Shown piece after piece: positions 1 to 8,520 of a DNA stretch of 64,000 nucleotides. Below the pieces are notes generated by a model. It searched no databases, had not been told where the DNA came from, and saw only the letters and a list, made by a program, of their open reading frames with translations. Numbering within the stretch: position 1 is the first letter of the stretch; the number at the start of each line of letters is the position of its first letter. The stretch covers positions 47,973-111,972 of the forward strand of contig DFYR01000062.1 in NCBI GenBank assembly GCA_002383375.1, given 5' to 3'. This DNA comes from Spirochaetaceae bacterium UBA4077 (GTDB lineage: Bacteria; Spirochaetota; Spirochaetia; Treponematales; Rectinemataceae). Both the position numbers and the translations under genes were made by a program.

Positions 1-14
1 ATTTTTATGCTCAT
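1..14 (-). CDS. start of second nucleoside-type ABC permease (partial)
   Basis: On the minus strand an ATG at 14-12 overlaps the TGA stop (13-11) of the permease gene upstream and reads M-S-I-K before leaving the window. Nup/Yuf-type nucleoside importers normally encode two different permeases in tandem after the ATPase, so a second permease is expected exactly here. Only four codons are visible, so this is inferred from position and the stop/start overlap. Confidence 0.4.
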
Positions 15-1105
15 GCCCTTTCTCCATCGGCCGAGACAGCCTGCTTTTTCTTGAAGCGATCAAGAAGCATCTTGATCCCGTATTGCATGGCCACGAACAA
101 GACGATCGAAGCCTGGATGATGCCAGCGATCTCCCTGGGAATGCCCTGGGACTGCATGAGGGGCTGGGCGGATTTGAGCATGCCGAAGAGCATGCCCGCA
201 AAAAATATTCCCGAGGCTTCGTTTCCGCCCACCAGGGCGACAGCGATGCCGTCGAAACCGTAGCCCTCCGCCGCCGACATGGCGCGGCCGAAATTGAAGG
301 TCCCTACCGTGATGACCGAACCCGCCAAGCCGGCGAAGGCACCCGCTATCATCATGGAGAGGATGATATTCCTGTTCACCTTCATGCCAGCATACCGCGA
401 CGCGTCCTTGTTGTAGCCCACGGCCCGCAGCGAATAGCCAAAGGTAGTCTTGTTGATGATGAAGGAGAAGATGATGAGGGCGAGAATCACTGGAATGAAG
501 CCCCAGTTCAACCTGGAACCCCTGGTTATAGATTGGAGAAAGGGAGACTTCAAAAGGGCTGTCTCGGGGAAAAAGGCTGTCTTCACCCTGTCCTGGGAAC
601 CGAAAATGTTAAGGATGACGAAATTGTTCAGGTGGAGGGCGATGTAATTCATCATGATCGAGACTGTGACTTCATGAACGTTGAACTTTGCCTTCAAGAA
701 GCCTGGGACAGCCCCCCAGAGGGCGCCTGCAGCGATGGAAGCCAGGAGCACCAGCGGCAGGTGGATAAACCGTGGCGCCTGCACGAGAAGCGCCACGGTG
801 GTGGCGGCCAGTGAGCCCACCATGAGCTGGCCTTCGGCTCCGATGCTGAACAGGCCAGTCCTGCTGGCGAAGGCGAAGGCTAGGCCCGTGAGAATGATAG
901 GCATTGCGTTGATGACGAACTCGCCTATATACCGGGTGTTCCAGGGCACGTCGTTGATGATATCGAGGCCGGAGAAACCCTTGATCATCGCGGCAAACAT
1001 GGCCGCCGGCGACCTACCCGTCGCGATCACAATCAAGGAACCGAGGATGAAACCCAAAAGGACCGCTATTAGAGGAAGGAGTATCTTTTCTCCACGCTTG
1101 GTCAT
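11..1105 (-). CDS. nucleoside-type ABC transporter permease
   Basis: This 364-residue polytopic inner-membrane protein is of the BPD_transp_2 (RbsC/LivH-like) permease family, closest in type to YufP/NupB of nucleoside importers. The N-terminus is a short cytoplasmic stretch followed by a long hydrophobic segment (about residues 8-29), and hydrophobic segments recur to about residue 350. The motif GAEGQLMVGS near residue 90 is typical of this permease branch. It overlaps the ATPase gene by four bases (ATGA) and lies in an operon with a BMP-type binding protein, so it should form the membrane channel of a nucleoside importer. Substrate range (purine, pyrimidine or deoxynucleosides) cannot be told from the sequence. 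Confidence 0.88.
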   Translation of the reverse strand: MTKRGEKILLPLIAVLLGFILGSLIVIATGRSPAAMFAAMIKGFSGLDIINDVPWNTRYIGEFVINAMPIILTGLAFAFASRTGLFSIGAEGQLMVGSLAATTVALLVQAPRFIHLPLVLLASIAAGALWGAVPGFLKAKFNVHEVTVSIMMNYIALHLNNFVILNIFGSQDRVKTAFFPETALLKSPFLQSITRGSRLNWGFIPVILALIIFSFIINKTTFGYSLRAVGYNKDASRYAGMKVNRNIILSMMIAGAFAGLAGSVITVGTFNFGRAMSAAEGYGFDGIAVALVGGNEASGIFFAGMLFGMLKSAQPLMQSQGIPREIAGIIQASIVLFVAMQYGIKMLLDRFKKKQAVSADGERA

Positions 1106-2637
1106 GCCTGATCCCCCATCGGCGTTTTTCGCACTGAACCGGACATCATGAGTCCAAGCTCGTTTTCGTCGGTCTGCTCAGCCTGCACAATGCCGACGAT
1201 CTCACCTCCATGCATCACCGCTATCCTATCGGAAACATCCATGATTTCATCCAGCTCCAGGGAAGCGAGGAGTATCGCCTTCCCCTTGTCCCGCTCCGCA
1301 ACGATCCTCTTGTGGATATATTCGATGGCTCCAACGTCCAAGCCCCGGGTGGGTTGTGCGACGATGAAGACATCGGGGGAACGGTCGATCTCCCGGGCTA
1401 CGATGGCCTTCTGCTGGTTTCCTCCCGACATGGATCTCGCCGGAGTGGCGGCTCCCTGACCGGAGCGAACGTCGAACTCTTCGATAAGCCTGACCGCGTT
1501 GTCTTTTATCGCTTTTTTATTCAAGACCCCCCAGGAGGCGAAGGGCTTTTGTATGTAATTGTGGAGCACAAGGTTCTCGTCCAGGTTGAAGTCCAGGACC
1601 AGACCGTGTCGATGCCGGTCCTCCGGTATATGTCCCAAGCCCAAATCCAGGCGCTCCTTGATGGGAAGATTGGTTATTTCCTTGTCTCGGAGGAAAATGT
1701 GACCTGCTTCGGCCTTGGCAAGCCCGGTGATGGCCTGGATGAGTTCGGTCTGGCCGTTCCCGTCTATGCCGCAGAGACCGAGGATCTCTCCCGCTCTAAC
1801 CTCCAGAGAGAGTTTTTTCACACCCAGGAGACCCTTGGAGTTCTTGACGTCGAGGTCGCTGATCCGCAGAAGCACGTCCTTGGGAACAGCCGTACCTTTT
1901 CCCACGTGGAAATTTACTTCTCTTCCCACCATCATCTCCGCCATCTGTTCTTCCGTGGTGGACGAGACGGGAACGGTCCCCACGCAGCGGCCGCGGCGCA
2001 GAACCGTGCAGCGGTCGGCCACAGCCTTGATCTCCTTGAGCTTATGGGTGATGAGGACGATGGTCTTACCCTCCTCCACCAAGCGCCTCATTATCTGCAT
2101 GAGTTCGTGGATTTCCTGGGGAGTCAGCACCGCGGTCGGTTCGTCGAAGATGAGAATTTCAGCGTCCCTGTAGAGCATCTTCAGTATTTCGACCCGCTGC
2201 TGCATGCCTACGGAGATATCCTCTATCTTCGCCCTGGGATCTACGGCCAGGCCATAGAGTTTCGAAATGGACTCCACTTTTTTCTCGGCGCTCTTGGTAT
2301 CCAGCAGGATTCCCTTGCGGGGCTCGCTTCCGAGAATTATATTCTCGGTCACAGTGAAGTTCTGGACCAGCTTGAAGTGCTGATGCACCATGCCGATTCC
2401 GAGCGAAGTGGCTACGTTCGGGTCCTCGATGCTTACTTCCTTGCCTCTAATCCTTATGGATCCCTGTTCAGCTTTGTAAAGCCCGAACAGAATGCTCATC
2501 AGTGTGGACTTTCCCGCCCCATTCTCCCCCAGAAGGGCGTGGATGCTTCGCTCCTCTACCTGAAGGGTTACGTTGTCGTTTGCCCTGATGCCCGGAAAGT
2601 CCTTGGTGATATTGAGCATCTCGATGATATAGCCCAC
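1102..2637 (-). CDS. nucleoside-type ABC transporter ATPase, two ABC domains
   Basis: This 511-residue protein carries two fused ATP-binding cassettes and powers the adjacent importer. Domain 1 has a clean Walker A (GENGAGKST, about residue 37), a signature SVGMQQRVEIL and Walker B ILIFDEPTAVL. Domain 2 has a degenerate Walker A (GIDGNGQTE), signature SGGNQQKAIVARE and a Walker B reading VFIVAQPTRGLD, with glutamine where the catalytic glutamate normally sits. That asymmetry is usual in YufO/NupA-type proteins, so it is not damage. The start is a GTG at 2637 preceded by a GGGGG Shine-Dalgarno. The gene is separated from the upstream binding-protein gene by a strong terminator-like hairpin at 2765-2795. 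Confidence 0.9.
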   Translation of the reverse strand: MGYIIEMLNITKDFPGIRANDNVTLQVEERSIHALLGENGAGKSTLMSILFGLYKAEQGSIRIRGKEVSIEDPNVATSLGIGMVHQHFKLVQNFTVTENIILGSEPRKGILLDTKSAEKKVESISKLYGLAVDPRAKIEDISVGMQQRVEILKMLYRDAEILIFDEPTAVLTPQEIHELMQIMRRLVEEGKTIVLITHKLKEIKAVADRCTVLRRGRCVGTVPVSSTTEEQMAEMMVGREVNFHVGKGTAVPKDVLLRISDLDVKNSKGLLGVKKLSLEVRAGEILGLCGIDGNGQTELIQAITGLAKAEAGHIFLRDKEITNLPIKERLDLGLGHIPEDRHRHGLVLDFNLDENLVLHNYIQKPFASWGVLNKKAIKDNAVRLIEEFDVRSGQGAATPARSMSGGNQQKAIVAREIDRSPDVFIVAQPTRGLDVGAIEYIHKRIVAERDKGKAILLASLELDEIMDVSDRIAVMHGGEIVGIVQAEQTDENELGLMMSGSVRKTPMGDQA

Positions 2638-2760
2638 CGTTCAGCCCCCTGCATTTATGTATTCATATCAGTATACCACGGCTAAAATAGACCAGGCTAG
2701 ATCAGGCGGAAGCCGGGATGCACTGTATTCCTCTGCTTGTCCCCCCGATCGGCTGCGCAT

Positions 2761-2795
2761 AAAAAGGGCCGCCCGCGCGACGCGCGGGCGGCCCT
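2761..2795 (-). terminator. strong intrinsic terminator/attenuator after the binding-protein gene
   Basis: A perfect 15-bp GC-rich inverted repeat (2765-2779 with 2781-2795, arm AGGGCCGCCCGCGCG, one-base loop) is followed on the minus strand by TTTTT (2765-2761). A second, smaller hairpin (CTTGACC/GGTCAAG, 2801-2819) lies just before it. It sits between the binding-protein stop and the ATPase start, where a partial terminator would keep the binding protein in excess over the membrane complex. Confidence 0.85.
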
Positions 2796-2842
2796 CCCGC
2801 CTTGACCCTTTTGGTCAAGACCAGAAAAGACTTAACAATTGC

Positions 2843-3844
2843 TTACTTCGCCGGGACCTCGGAGACCTTCAGGGCGCCGGACTTGATCTTGGCCGCGTAT
2901 TCCTTCACCTTGGCGACGATATCGCTGGAAAGGTTGGGGTTGACGTCAGGGATGCCGACGCCGTCGTTAGCCAGGGAGAATACCATTACCTGGCCACCGG
3001 GGAACTTGCCCTGCATTGTCAGCTTGGAAACTTCGTAGGCGGCCACGTCGACGCGCTTCATCATGGAGGTGAGAACCGCTGACTTGTTGCCGTAGACGCC
3101 GTCTGAGTACTGGTCCTTGTCTACGCCGATTCCCCAGCGGATATCGCCCTTCTGGGACCTTTCCTTGGCTTCCTTGATCATGCCGTTTCCGGTTCCGCCA
3201 GCGGCGTGAAAGATGATGTAGGCGCCGGCGTTAAATTGCTTCTGGGCAATGGCCTGGCCCTTATCGGGGGCGGCGAAGTCGCCGGCATAGTCCACGAGAA
3301 TCGTCATCGAGGGATCGACCGCCTTAACTCCCTGTTCGAATCCTGCCTGGAATTTCTCGATTAGGGGGAACTGCATCCCGCCCAGGAATCCGAGGATATT
3401 CTTGCCTTCGGCCTTGGCCTTGAGCGCAGCGGCGACTCCGACGAGGAAGGAGCCTTCATGCTCGGCAAAGGTGGCGCTTACGACGTTCGGCTTGGCTACG
3501 ACGGTGTCGATTATGAGGAATTTGCGGGCCGGATAATTGGCCGCTACATCGCCCATGGCTTTTTCGAAGAGGAATCCGGGGGCGATGATGAGATTGAGTC
3601 CCTCATCGGCGAAGGTGGACAGGTTGGGGACATAGTCTGCCTCGGCGGAGGACTGCAGGTACTTGTAGTTTGCCTTCGGCAACTTGTTGTCCTGGGCAAA
3701 ACGCACGATTCCCTCCCAGGTGCCCTGGTTGAAGGATTTATCGTCAATGCCGCCTACGTCGGTCACAAGGCCGACCTTGAACTGCGCAAAGGCAGGTGCC
3801 GCCACCATAGCCAATACTAAAAGCGCAAGAAGTGCTTTTTTCAT
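2843..3844 (-). CDS. BMP-family periplasmic nucleoside-binding protein
   Basis: This 333-residue solute-binding protein belongs to the BMP/TmpC/PnrA family that binds nucleosides. A Sec signal peptide (residues 1-20, basic MKK then a hydrophobic core ending APAFA) is followed directly by mature sequence FKVGLVTDVGGIDDKSFN, the family's N-terminal hallmark. There is no lipobox cysteine, so it is predicted to be a soluble periplasmic protein, unlike the lipoprotein members known in spirochaetes and Bacillus. Start ATG has an AGGAGG-type ribosome site at proper spacing. It is the first gene of the importer operon and is transcribed divergently from the SorC-type regulator, with a good sigma70 promoter at 3920-3948. 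Confidence 0.92.
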   Translation of the reverse strand: MKKALLALLVLAMVAAPAFAQFKVGLVTDVGGIDDKSFNQGTWEGIVRFAQDNKLPKANYKYLQSSAEADYVPNLSTFADEGLNLIIAPGFLFEKAMGDVAANYPARKFLIIDTVVAKPNVVSATFAEHEGSFLVGVAAALKAKAEGKNILGFLGGMQFPLIEKFQAGFEQGVKAVDPSMTILVDYAGDFAAPDKGQAIAQKQFNAGAYIIFHAAGGTGNGMIKEAKERSQKGDIRWGIGVDKDQYSDGVYGNKSAVLTSMMKRVDVAAYEVSKLTMQGKFPGGQVMVFSLANDGVGIPDVNPNLSSDIVAKVKEYAAKIKSGALKVSEVPAK

Positions 3845-3919
3845 CTAAGTTCCTCCCCATTAGCATGCTAAAAACGCTTTATTCCCGTGCCGAACGGATC
3901 GGTATAAAGCGTAGTGGTA

Positions 3920-3948
3920 ATACTAAATCTGTACCCCCACATTGTCAA
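3920..3948 (-). promoter_or_regulatory. sigma70-type promoter of the nucleoside importer operon
   Basis: On the minus strand a consensus -35 TTGACA (3948-3943) is 17 bp from a -10 TAGTAT (3925-3920), followed about 75 bp later by the BMP gene start. The -35 box lies inside one arm of the inverted repeat at 3943-3989. Confidence 0.7.
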
Positions 3949-3989
3949 TGATCTTTTTCCTCGCCCTGCTCCAAGGTTTATCATTGACA
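3943..3989. promoter_or_regulatory. candidate SorC-type operator shared by divergent promoters
   Basis: TGTCAATGAT (3943-3952) and its exact reverse complement ATCATTGACA (3980-3989) flank a 27-bp spacer. Each arm contains the -35 hexamer of one divergent promoter, so a single dimeric or tetrameric regulator bound to both arms would block both transcripts. The adjacent regulator gene at 4087 is the obvious candidate ligand-responsive protein. Confidence 0.6.
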
Positions 3990-4012
3990 GGTATGGCTAT
4001 TTCGTTTATGTT
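3984..4012 (+). promoter_or_regulatory. sigma70-type promoter of the regulator/BMC operon
   Basis: TTGACA (3984-3989) is 17 bp from TATGTT (4007-4012). Transcription would begin near 4019, which fits the downstream start at 4087 and makes the far-upstream TTG at 4036 unlikely as a start. No terminator was seen between the regulator and the shell genes, so this promoter may also drive the compartment operon. Confidence 0.68.
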
Positions 4013-4086
4013 TAAACTGAGCATAAATTCATCGATTGGGCATTAGCTCTAACTTTTTAATATTAACCATGTCGAAGGAGTGTGCT

Positions 4087-5076
4087 TTGACTGCAAGGCC
4101 AGGACGAATGAGATCCACCACAATAAGTGATGATTCCGAAGAGGATCTCATCACCAGAATAGCCTGGCTCTACTATAAAGAAAAACTAACACAGGCTGAG
4201 ATTGCGGAAAAGATTTTTCTCTCCCGGCAAAAAGTCCAGCGATACTTGGAAAAAGCCCGAGATCTGGAAGTTATCCAATTCACGCTCAAGCACCCGCGGG
4301 TGAATCTCCTCGGTATCGAAGAGACAATTAAAAAAAAATTCGGACTAGAAGACGCCCTCGTCATTCCTTCCTCCGACAGCCATCCTGAAAATCTGAGAAA
4401 GTCCTTCGCCATGGGGGGAGCCTACTACCTGGAGCGCAGGCTCAGCGCCGCCGGCGACTGCACCCTCGGCGTGGGCTGGGGCAACACGACAGCGTATCTG
4501 GCGGATTATTTCGAGCCCCATTCCATAGAAGGCAAGGTAAACGTCGTATCGCTGATCGGAAACCTCATGGTCAACGTATCGATGAATCCATTCCTGCTTG
4601 GACAGAAAATCGCCGAAAAACTGGACGCCGAATTCTTCAATATTTGGGCGCCGGCAATAGCCCAGACCAAGGAAAGAGCCATCGCATTCAAATCCGAGCC
4701 CTGGATACACGAAGTGCTTGACATAGCGTGCAAGGCCGAGGTTAACCTGATATCCATCGGCGAGGTTTCCCAATCCGCCAGCCTGTTTCAGATGGGATAT
4801 CTTTCCAGTGATGATCTTAAGCGGCTCACTGGAAAAGGCGCGGTGGGAGATATCTTGAGCCGCTTTTTCGACAAGGATGGTAATCTTGTCGACGACGAGG
4901 TGCACGACAGGGTTGTCGGCATTCCACTCGAGACGCTCAAGGATGAGAAAAAAATCCGAATCGGCGTCGCCGCAGGAGCGTCAAAAATCCAGGCAATCGC
5001 CGCGGCTATTCATCAGCGGTATATCAGCGTGCTTATAACCGATGAGCAGACCGCCCGGGAACTGACAAAGTATTGA
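4087..5076 (+). CDS. SorC/DeoR-type sugar-responsive transcription regulator
   Basis: This protein of about 329 residues has an N-terminal helix-turn-helix (LTQAEIAEKIFLSRQKVQRY) and a C-terminal SorC sugar-phosphate-binding domain with the family motif LGVGWGNT. SorC regulators, including Bacillus DeoR, sense phosphorylated sugars such as deoxyribose-5-phosphate. The frame is open from 4036, but the only good ribosome site (AAGGAG, 4075-4080) precedes a TTG at 4087 by six bases; ATG 4108 is the alternative. The gene lies between the divergent nucleoside importer and the microcompartment operon and probably controls both through the repeat at 3943-3989. Confidence 0.87.
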   Translation: MTARPGRMRSTTISDDSEEDLITRIAWLYYKEKLTQAEIAEKIFLSRQKVQRYLEKARDLEVIQFTLKHPRVNLLGIEETIKKKFGLEDALVIPSSDSHPENLRKSFAMGGAYYLERRLSAAGDCTLGVGWGNTTAYLADYFEPHSIEGKVNVVSLIGNLMVNVSMNPFLLGQKIAEKLDAEFFNIWAPAIAQTKERAIAFKSEPWIHEVLDIACKAEVNLISIGEVSQSASLFQMGYLSSDDLKRLTGKGAVGDILSRFFDKDGNLVDDEVHDRVVGIPLETLKDEKKIRIGVAAGASKIQAIAAAIHQRYISVLITDEQTARELTKY

Positions 5077-5144
5077 AACAACCGATCGTAGGCTTCAGCC
5101 TCCGGTCGATCAAACAATGTGAAAGGCTTTGAGGAGGGAGTATC

Positions 5145-5444
5145 GTGGAGAAATCTAAGGACGCACTGGGCATGATAGAGACAAGAGGCTTCGCGGCTAT
5201 GGTCGAAGCGGCCGATGCCATGGTTAAGGCCGCTAATGTCCAGCTCATTGGCTTCGAAAAGACCGGAGGGGGATATGTCACAGCGATCGTGCGCGGAGAC
5301 GTGGCCGCATGCCGGGCAGCCGTCGATGCCGGGACAAGATCGGCCGAAAAAGTCGGAGAGGTCATATCAACCCACGTCATTCCCAGGCCGCACGATTCGG
5401 TAGACCGGGCGCTTCCGCTCGGAAGAACCGGAGAGAGGGTATAA
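5145..5444 (+). CDS. BMC-H hexameric microcompartment shell protein 1
   Basis: This 99-residue single BMC-domain protein is of the PduA/EutM type and forms hexamers that tile the shell facets. The family opening [21 protein letters not shown] and the pore-region sequence [18 protein letters not shown] are present. The start is GTG with a strong GGAGGG site four bases upstream. It is the first shell gene after the regulator, 68 bp downstream of it and three bases before the BMC-T gene. It differs from the second BMC-H (6102-6407) at only about seven of 88 aligned core residues. Confidence 0.95.
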   Translation: MEKSKDALGMIETRGFAAMVEAADAMVKAANVQLIGFEKTGGGYVTAIVRGDVAACRAAVDAGTRSAEKVGEVISTHVIPRPHDSVDRALPLGRTGERV

Positions 5445-5447
5445 AAT

Positions 5448-6089
5448 ATGGCAGTCGATCTAAGAACCTATGTTTTTCTCGATTCCCTTCAGTTACAGAA
5501 CGCTTCATTCATCGCCACGGTGAGCAAGGGCTATTATCCCATCGGAATGCAGGCCTGCTGCATAATCGAAATAGCGCCTGGCATCGAAATCAACAGGCTG
5601 ACCGATGTCGCGTTAAAAGCCACCAACGTTACCCCGGGGCTTCAGATCGTCGAACGTGCCTACGGGCTGCTGGAAGTGCACTCGGACAACCAGGGCGATG
5701 CGAGGATGGCCGGAGAAGCCGTTCTCAGAGAGCTGAAGCTTAGCGAAAAAGACCGCCTCAAGCCGCGGGTGATGACCAGTCAGCTGATTAAAAACATTTC
5801 GGACCACCATGCCCAGCTCATCAACAAGGTGCGACATGGCAACATGGTCCTGCGCGGGGATACGCTCTACGTCCTGGAGGTGGAGCCCGCAGGCTACGCC
5901 TATTACGCCGCTAACGAGGCTGAAAAAACAGCTGATGTCAACATCATCGAAGTCGTGGGATTCGGAGCTTTCGGCAGAGTCTATATCGCCGGAGCCGAAG
6001 CTGAGGTAATCGAGGCCAGAAAGGTCGTCGAAGCTCGCTTGGCGGACATTGACGGCAGAGTTATAGCGACCAACGCGGCGAGAATTTAA
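5448..6089 (+). CDS. BMC-T trimeric tandem-domain shell protein
   Basis: This 213-residue protein contains two fused BMC domains and would form pseudo-hexameric trimers. The opening VDLRTYVFLDSLQLQ, the segment ERAYGLLEVHSDNQGDA and the second-domain segment PAGYAYYAANEAEKTA resemble, from memory, the BMC-T2/T3 proteins of Haliangium that stack face to face and have a gated central pore. Such a pore is thought to admit larger substrates or cofactors, here possibly sugar phosphates, NAD or CoA. The gene sits between two BMC-H genes with gaps of 3 and 12 bp. Confidence 0.93.
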   Translation: MAVDLRTYVFLDSLQLQNASFIATVSKGYYPIGMQACCIIEIAPGIEINRLTDVALKATNVTPGLQIVERAYGLLEVHSDNQGDARMAGEAVLRELKLSEKDRLKPRVMTSQLIKNISDHHAQLINKVRHGNMVLRGDTLYVLEVEPAGYAYYAANEAEKTADVNIIEVVGFGAFGRVYIAGAEAEVIEARKVVEARLADIDGRVIATNAARI

Positions 6090-6101
6090 AGGAGAATCGG
6101 T

Positions 6102-6407
6102 ATGGCAGATACGAACGATGCGCTTGGAATGATCGAAACCAGAGGCTTTGCGGCGATGGTGGAAGCGGCTGACGCCATGGTAAAGGCAGCCAAGGTGGAT
6201 CTCGTCGGATTCGAAAAAACCGGCGGGGGGTATGTAACGGCTATCGTACGCGGCGATGTTGCAGCCTGCCGGGCAGCGGTAGACGCGGGAACAAGGTCGG
6301 CCGAAAAGGTCGGCGAAGTCGTATCCACCCATGTAATCCCCAGGCCGCACGAGGCGGTGGACCTGGCGCTCCCCCTAGGCAGAAAACCCGCTCCAGCATC
6401 CAAATAA
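6102..6407 (+). CDS. BMC-H hexameric microcompartment shell protein 2
   Basis: This 101-residue PduA/EutM-type hexamer protein is a close paralogue of the one at 5145-5444. The proteins are nearly the same across the BMC fold but differ at their first five residues and in the C-terminal tail (KPAPASK here). The DNA differs at many synonymous positions, so the duplication is old and the protein is under strong purifying selection. Start ATG is preceded by AAAGGAGAAT. The divergent tails could decorate the inner or outer face differently. Confidence 0.95.
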   Translation: MADTNDALGMIETRGFAAMVEAADAMVKAAKVDLVGFEKTGGGYVTAIVRGDVAACRAAVDAGTRSAEKVGEVVSTHVIPRPHEAVDLALPLGRKPAPASK

Positions 6408-6418
6408 GGAAGCCTGTT

Positions 6419-6724
6419 ATGCAACTTGCACGGGTGAAAGGGACGGTCGTTTCGACACATAAACCGGCCAGCATGGAAGGGCTGCGGCTACTGCTTCTCG
6501 AAAGGATCGATCCTATAAGCCTCAAGGGCAAAGGCGATTTCGTCGTTGGCATCGACGGCGTAGGCGCCAACGCAGGCGAAATCGTATTCTACGTGACAGG
6601 ATCCAGCGCGAGGATGACCGAGACGACAAAGGGTAAGCCTTCAGATGCCACCATCATTGCCATTGTGGATGCCATCGAAAAAGACGGAGCATTCACCTAC
6701 GAAAAATCGGCGGCCCAAGGATGA
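6419..6724 (+). CDS. BMC-P (EutN/CcmL) pentameric vertex protein 1
   Basis: This 101-residue EutN/CcmL-family protein opens with MQLARVKGTVVSTHKPASM, the usual first strand of the family, and ends in the IIAIVDAIEK strand. BMC-P pentamers cap the icosahedral vertices. It is the first of four paralogues in this operon and overlaps the next by four bases (ATGA), which points to translational coupling. Confidence 0.93.
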   Translation: MQLARVKGTVVSTHKPASMEGLRLLLLERIDPISLKGKGDFVVGIDGVGANAGEIVFYVTGSSARMTETTKGKPSDATIIAIVDAIEKDGAFTYEKSAAQG

Positions 6725-7011
6725 CTTTAGCCCGGGTCCGCGGGACGATTGTCGCGGACAAGCGATCCGACGGGGTAGCCAATCCCCGATTTCTGCTCAT
6801 CGAAGACTGCGATCAGCGCGGAGAAGGCAGGGGTGAATTTCTTGTAGCCCTGGATCTTGTAGGTGCCGATAGGGGACATCTGGTGCTGGTGACACAGGGC
6901 AGTTCCTGCCGATGGACTTCCGGGACGGCTGACAAGCCAATCGACTGCTTGATTGTGGCAATCGTCGATAGCATCGATCAGCGCGGCATCGATGTATGGA
7001 TTCAAGAGTGA
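6721..7011 (+). CDS. BMC-P pentameric vertex protein 2
   Basis: This 96-residue EutN/CcmL-family protein begins MTLARVRGTIVADKRS and ends with LIVAIVDSIDQRG plus a short tail DVWIQE. It starts on the ATG overlapping the stop of vertex protein 1. A variant loop (CDQRGEGRG) replaces the DPISLKGKG stretch of paralogue 1, so the two could assemble as mixed pentamers or cap different vertices. Confidence 0.92.
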   Translation: MTLARVRGTIVADKRSDGVANPRFLLIEDCDQRGEGRGEFLVALDLVGADRGHLVLVTQGSSCRWTSGTADKPIDCLIVAIVDSIDQRGIDVWIQE

Positions 7012-7025
7012 GGTGGAGTTGATCT

Positions 7026-8510
7026 ATGGCGAATCTGACTGACGAGATTCAATCGATCGTCGAAGAGGTACTGCGAAACCCGGAGATCGCAGCCCTTCTC
7101 AAAGCCCAGGACTCTGTTCATAAAAGTTCGGTAGCGGCGGCACAAGCCCTACAGTCGAGCAATTCTCCTGTACCGAATCCTGCCAGGGCGGGCATTTTCC
7201 CCGATCTCGATTCGGCCGTCGCCGCCGCCAAGATCGCCCAGAGGGAACTGATCGCCCTCCCCCTGGATACCAGACGTGCGGTTATTGAAGCGATACGACG
7301 AGTTGTTGTATGGAACAACGCCGATCTCTCGGCACAGGCTGTCGCTGAAACGGGTATAGGAAATGTGGAAGACAAGCAGGTAAAGAATAAACTCGCGGCG
7401 ATGAAAACCCCCGGTGTAGAAGACCTCGAGCCGAGGGTGAGTACGGACGAACACGGCCTCACGCTCACCGAGCTTGCTCCCTGGGGAGTCATCGGTGCGA
7501 TAACGCCGGTTACCAATCCCATCGCCACCATAGAGTCCAACGCGATCGGCATGATCGCCGCCGGCAACAGTGTCGTCTTCAATGTCCATCCGAACGCCAA
7601 GAATATTTCCTGCCGCCTTATCAGTATGCTCAACGAGGCGATCCACATGGAGGGAGGGCCCTTCAACCTTCTCTGCGCAGTCAATGAGCCAACCATCGAA
7701 AGTGCCAATGCTCTGATGCGACATAAGGACATCTCTCTTCTCGTGGTAACCGGCGGTCCCGGCGTGGTCAAGGCTGCCATGGGAAGCGGGAAAAAAGCCA
7801 TCTGCGCAGGTCCGGGTAATCCTCCCTGCGTCGTGGACGCCACTGCCGATATCGTGAAAGCGGGACGTGACATCGTCCTGGGCGCCAGCTTTGACCACAA
7901 TGTGGTCTGTATCTGCGAAAAAGAAGTGTTGGCGGTCGCCCAGATCGCCGACAGATTGAAGGAAGAGATGCGGAAAAACGGCGCCTTCGAGCTGACCGGC
8001 GCCCAGATCGACGCGGTGACGAAGCTTGTGATTGCCGAACCCGGCGGCCCCGACCGCGAAGGCGCTCCCAACAAAGCCTATGTGGGAAAAAGCCCTGCCG
8101 CGATTGCAGCCGCGGCGGGCATCACCGTGCCTGCCGAGACAAAGCTCCTGCTTATGGAGGTAGGGCGGGAACACCCGCTTGTCTGGACCGAACAGCTCAT
8201 GCCTGTCCTGCCTTTAGTCAGAATGCCCAGCGTGGACGAGGCTATCGATTTCGCCGTTATCGTCGAACGGGGCTGCCGTCATTCGGCGATGATCCATTCC
8301 CACGACATAGAAAAACTCTCACGGATGGCAAAGGCGATGAACTGCTCGCTCTTTGTCAAGAACGGCCCCTGTTATGCCGGCTTGGCCCAGGGAGGCGCCG
8401 GGTACACTTCCTTCACCATAGCCAGCCCGACCGGCGAAGGAATAACAAGACCCCGCACTTTTACACGAGAGCGGCGCTGCACCCTGGTGGACGCCTTCAG
8501 AATAGTATGA
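7026..8510 (+). CDS. pduP: CoA-acylating aldehyde dehydrogenase, compartment-targeted
   Basis: This 494-residue PduP/EutE-type enzyme should oxidise an aldehyde with NAD and CoA to an acyl-CoA, here probably acetaldehyde to acetyl-CoA. Residues 4-18 form an amphipathic helix (EIQSIVEEVLRN) followed by a linker to about residue 55, the classic encapsulation peptide. The Rossmann core carries VTGGPGVVKAAMGSG and GPGNPPCVVDATAD, and the catalytic cysteine is C295 in VVCICEKE. A GAGGTGGAG ribosome site precedes the ATG. The gene follows vertex protein 2 by 14 bp and is the only aldehyde dehydrogenase in the operon. Substrate chain length cannot be read from sequence. Confidence 0.94.
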   Translation: MANLTDEIQSIVEEVLRNPEIAALLKAQDSVHKSSVAAAQALQSSNSPVPNPARAGIFPDLDSAVAAAKIAQRELIALPLDTRRAVIEAIRRVVVWNNADLSAQAVAETGIGNVEDKQVKNKLAAMKTPGVEDLEPRVSTDEHGLTLTELAPWGVIGAITPVTNPIATIESNAIGMIAAGNSVVFNVHPNAKNISCRLISMLNEAIHMEGGPFNLLCAVNEPTIESANALMRHKDISLLVVTGGPGVVKAAMGSGKKAICAGPGNPPCVVDATADIVKAGRDIVLGASFDHNVVCICEKEVLAVAQIADRLKEEMRKNGAFELTGAQIDAVTKLVIAEPGGPDREGAPNKAYVGKSPAAIAAAAGITVPAETKLLLMEVGREHPLVWTEQLMPVLPLVRMPSVDEAIDFAVIVERGCRHSAMIHSHDIEKLSRMAKAMNCSLFVKNGPCYAGLAQGGAGYTSFTIASPTGEGITRPRTFTRERRCTLVDAFRIV

Positions 8511-8520
8511 GGATCGCAGG

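Noticed and set aside
1210..2685. Long plus-strand open frame (491 codons)
   Set aside because: It is antisense to the importer ATPase with intact Walker motifs; no family pattern in the translation.
7118..8174. Two long minus-strand frames under the aldehyde dehydrogenase
   Set aside because: They are shadows of the PduP-type gene, which has its catalytic cysteine and encapsulation helix in frame.
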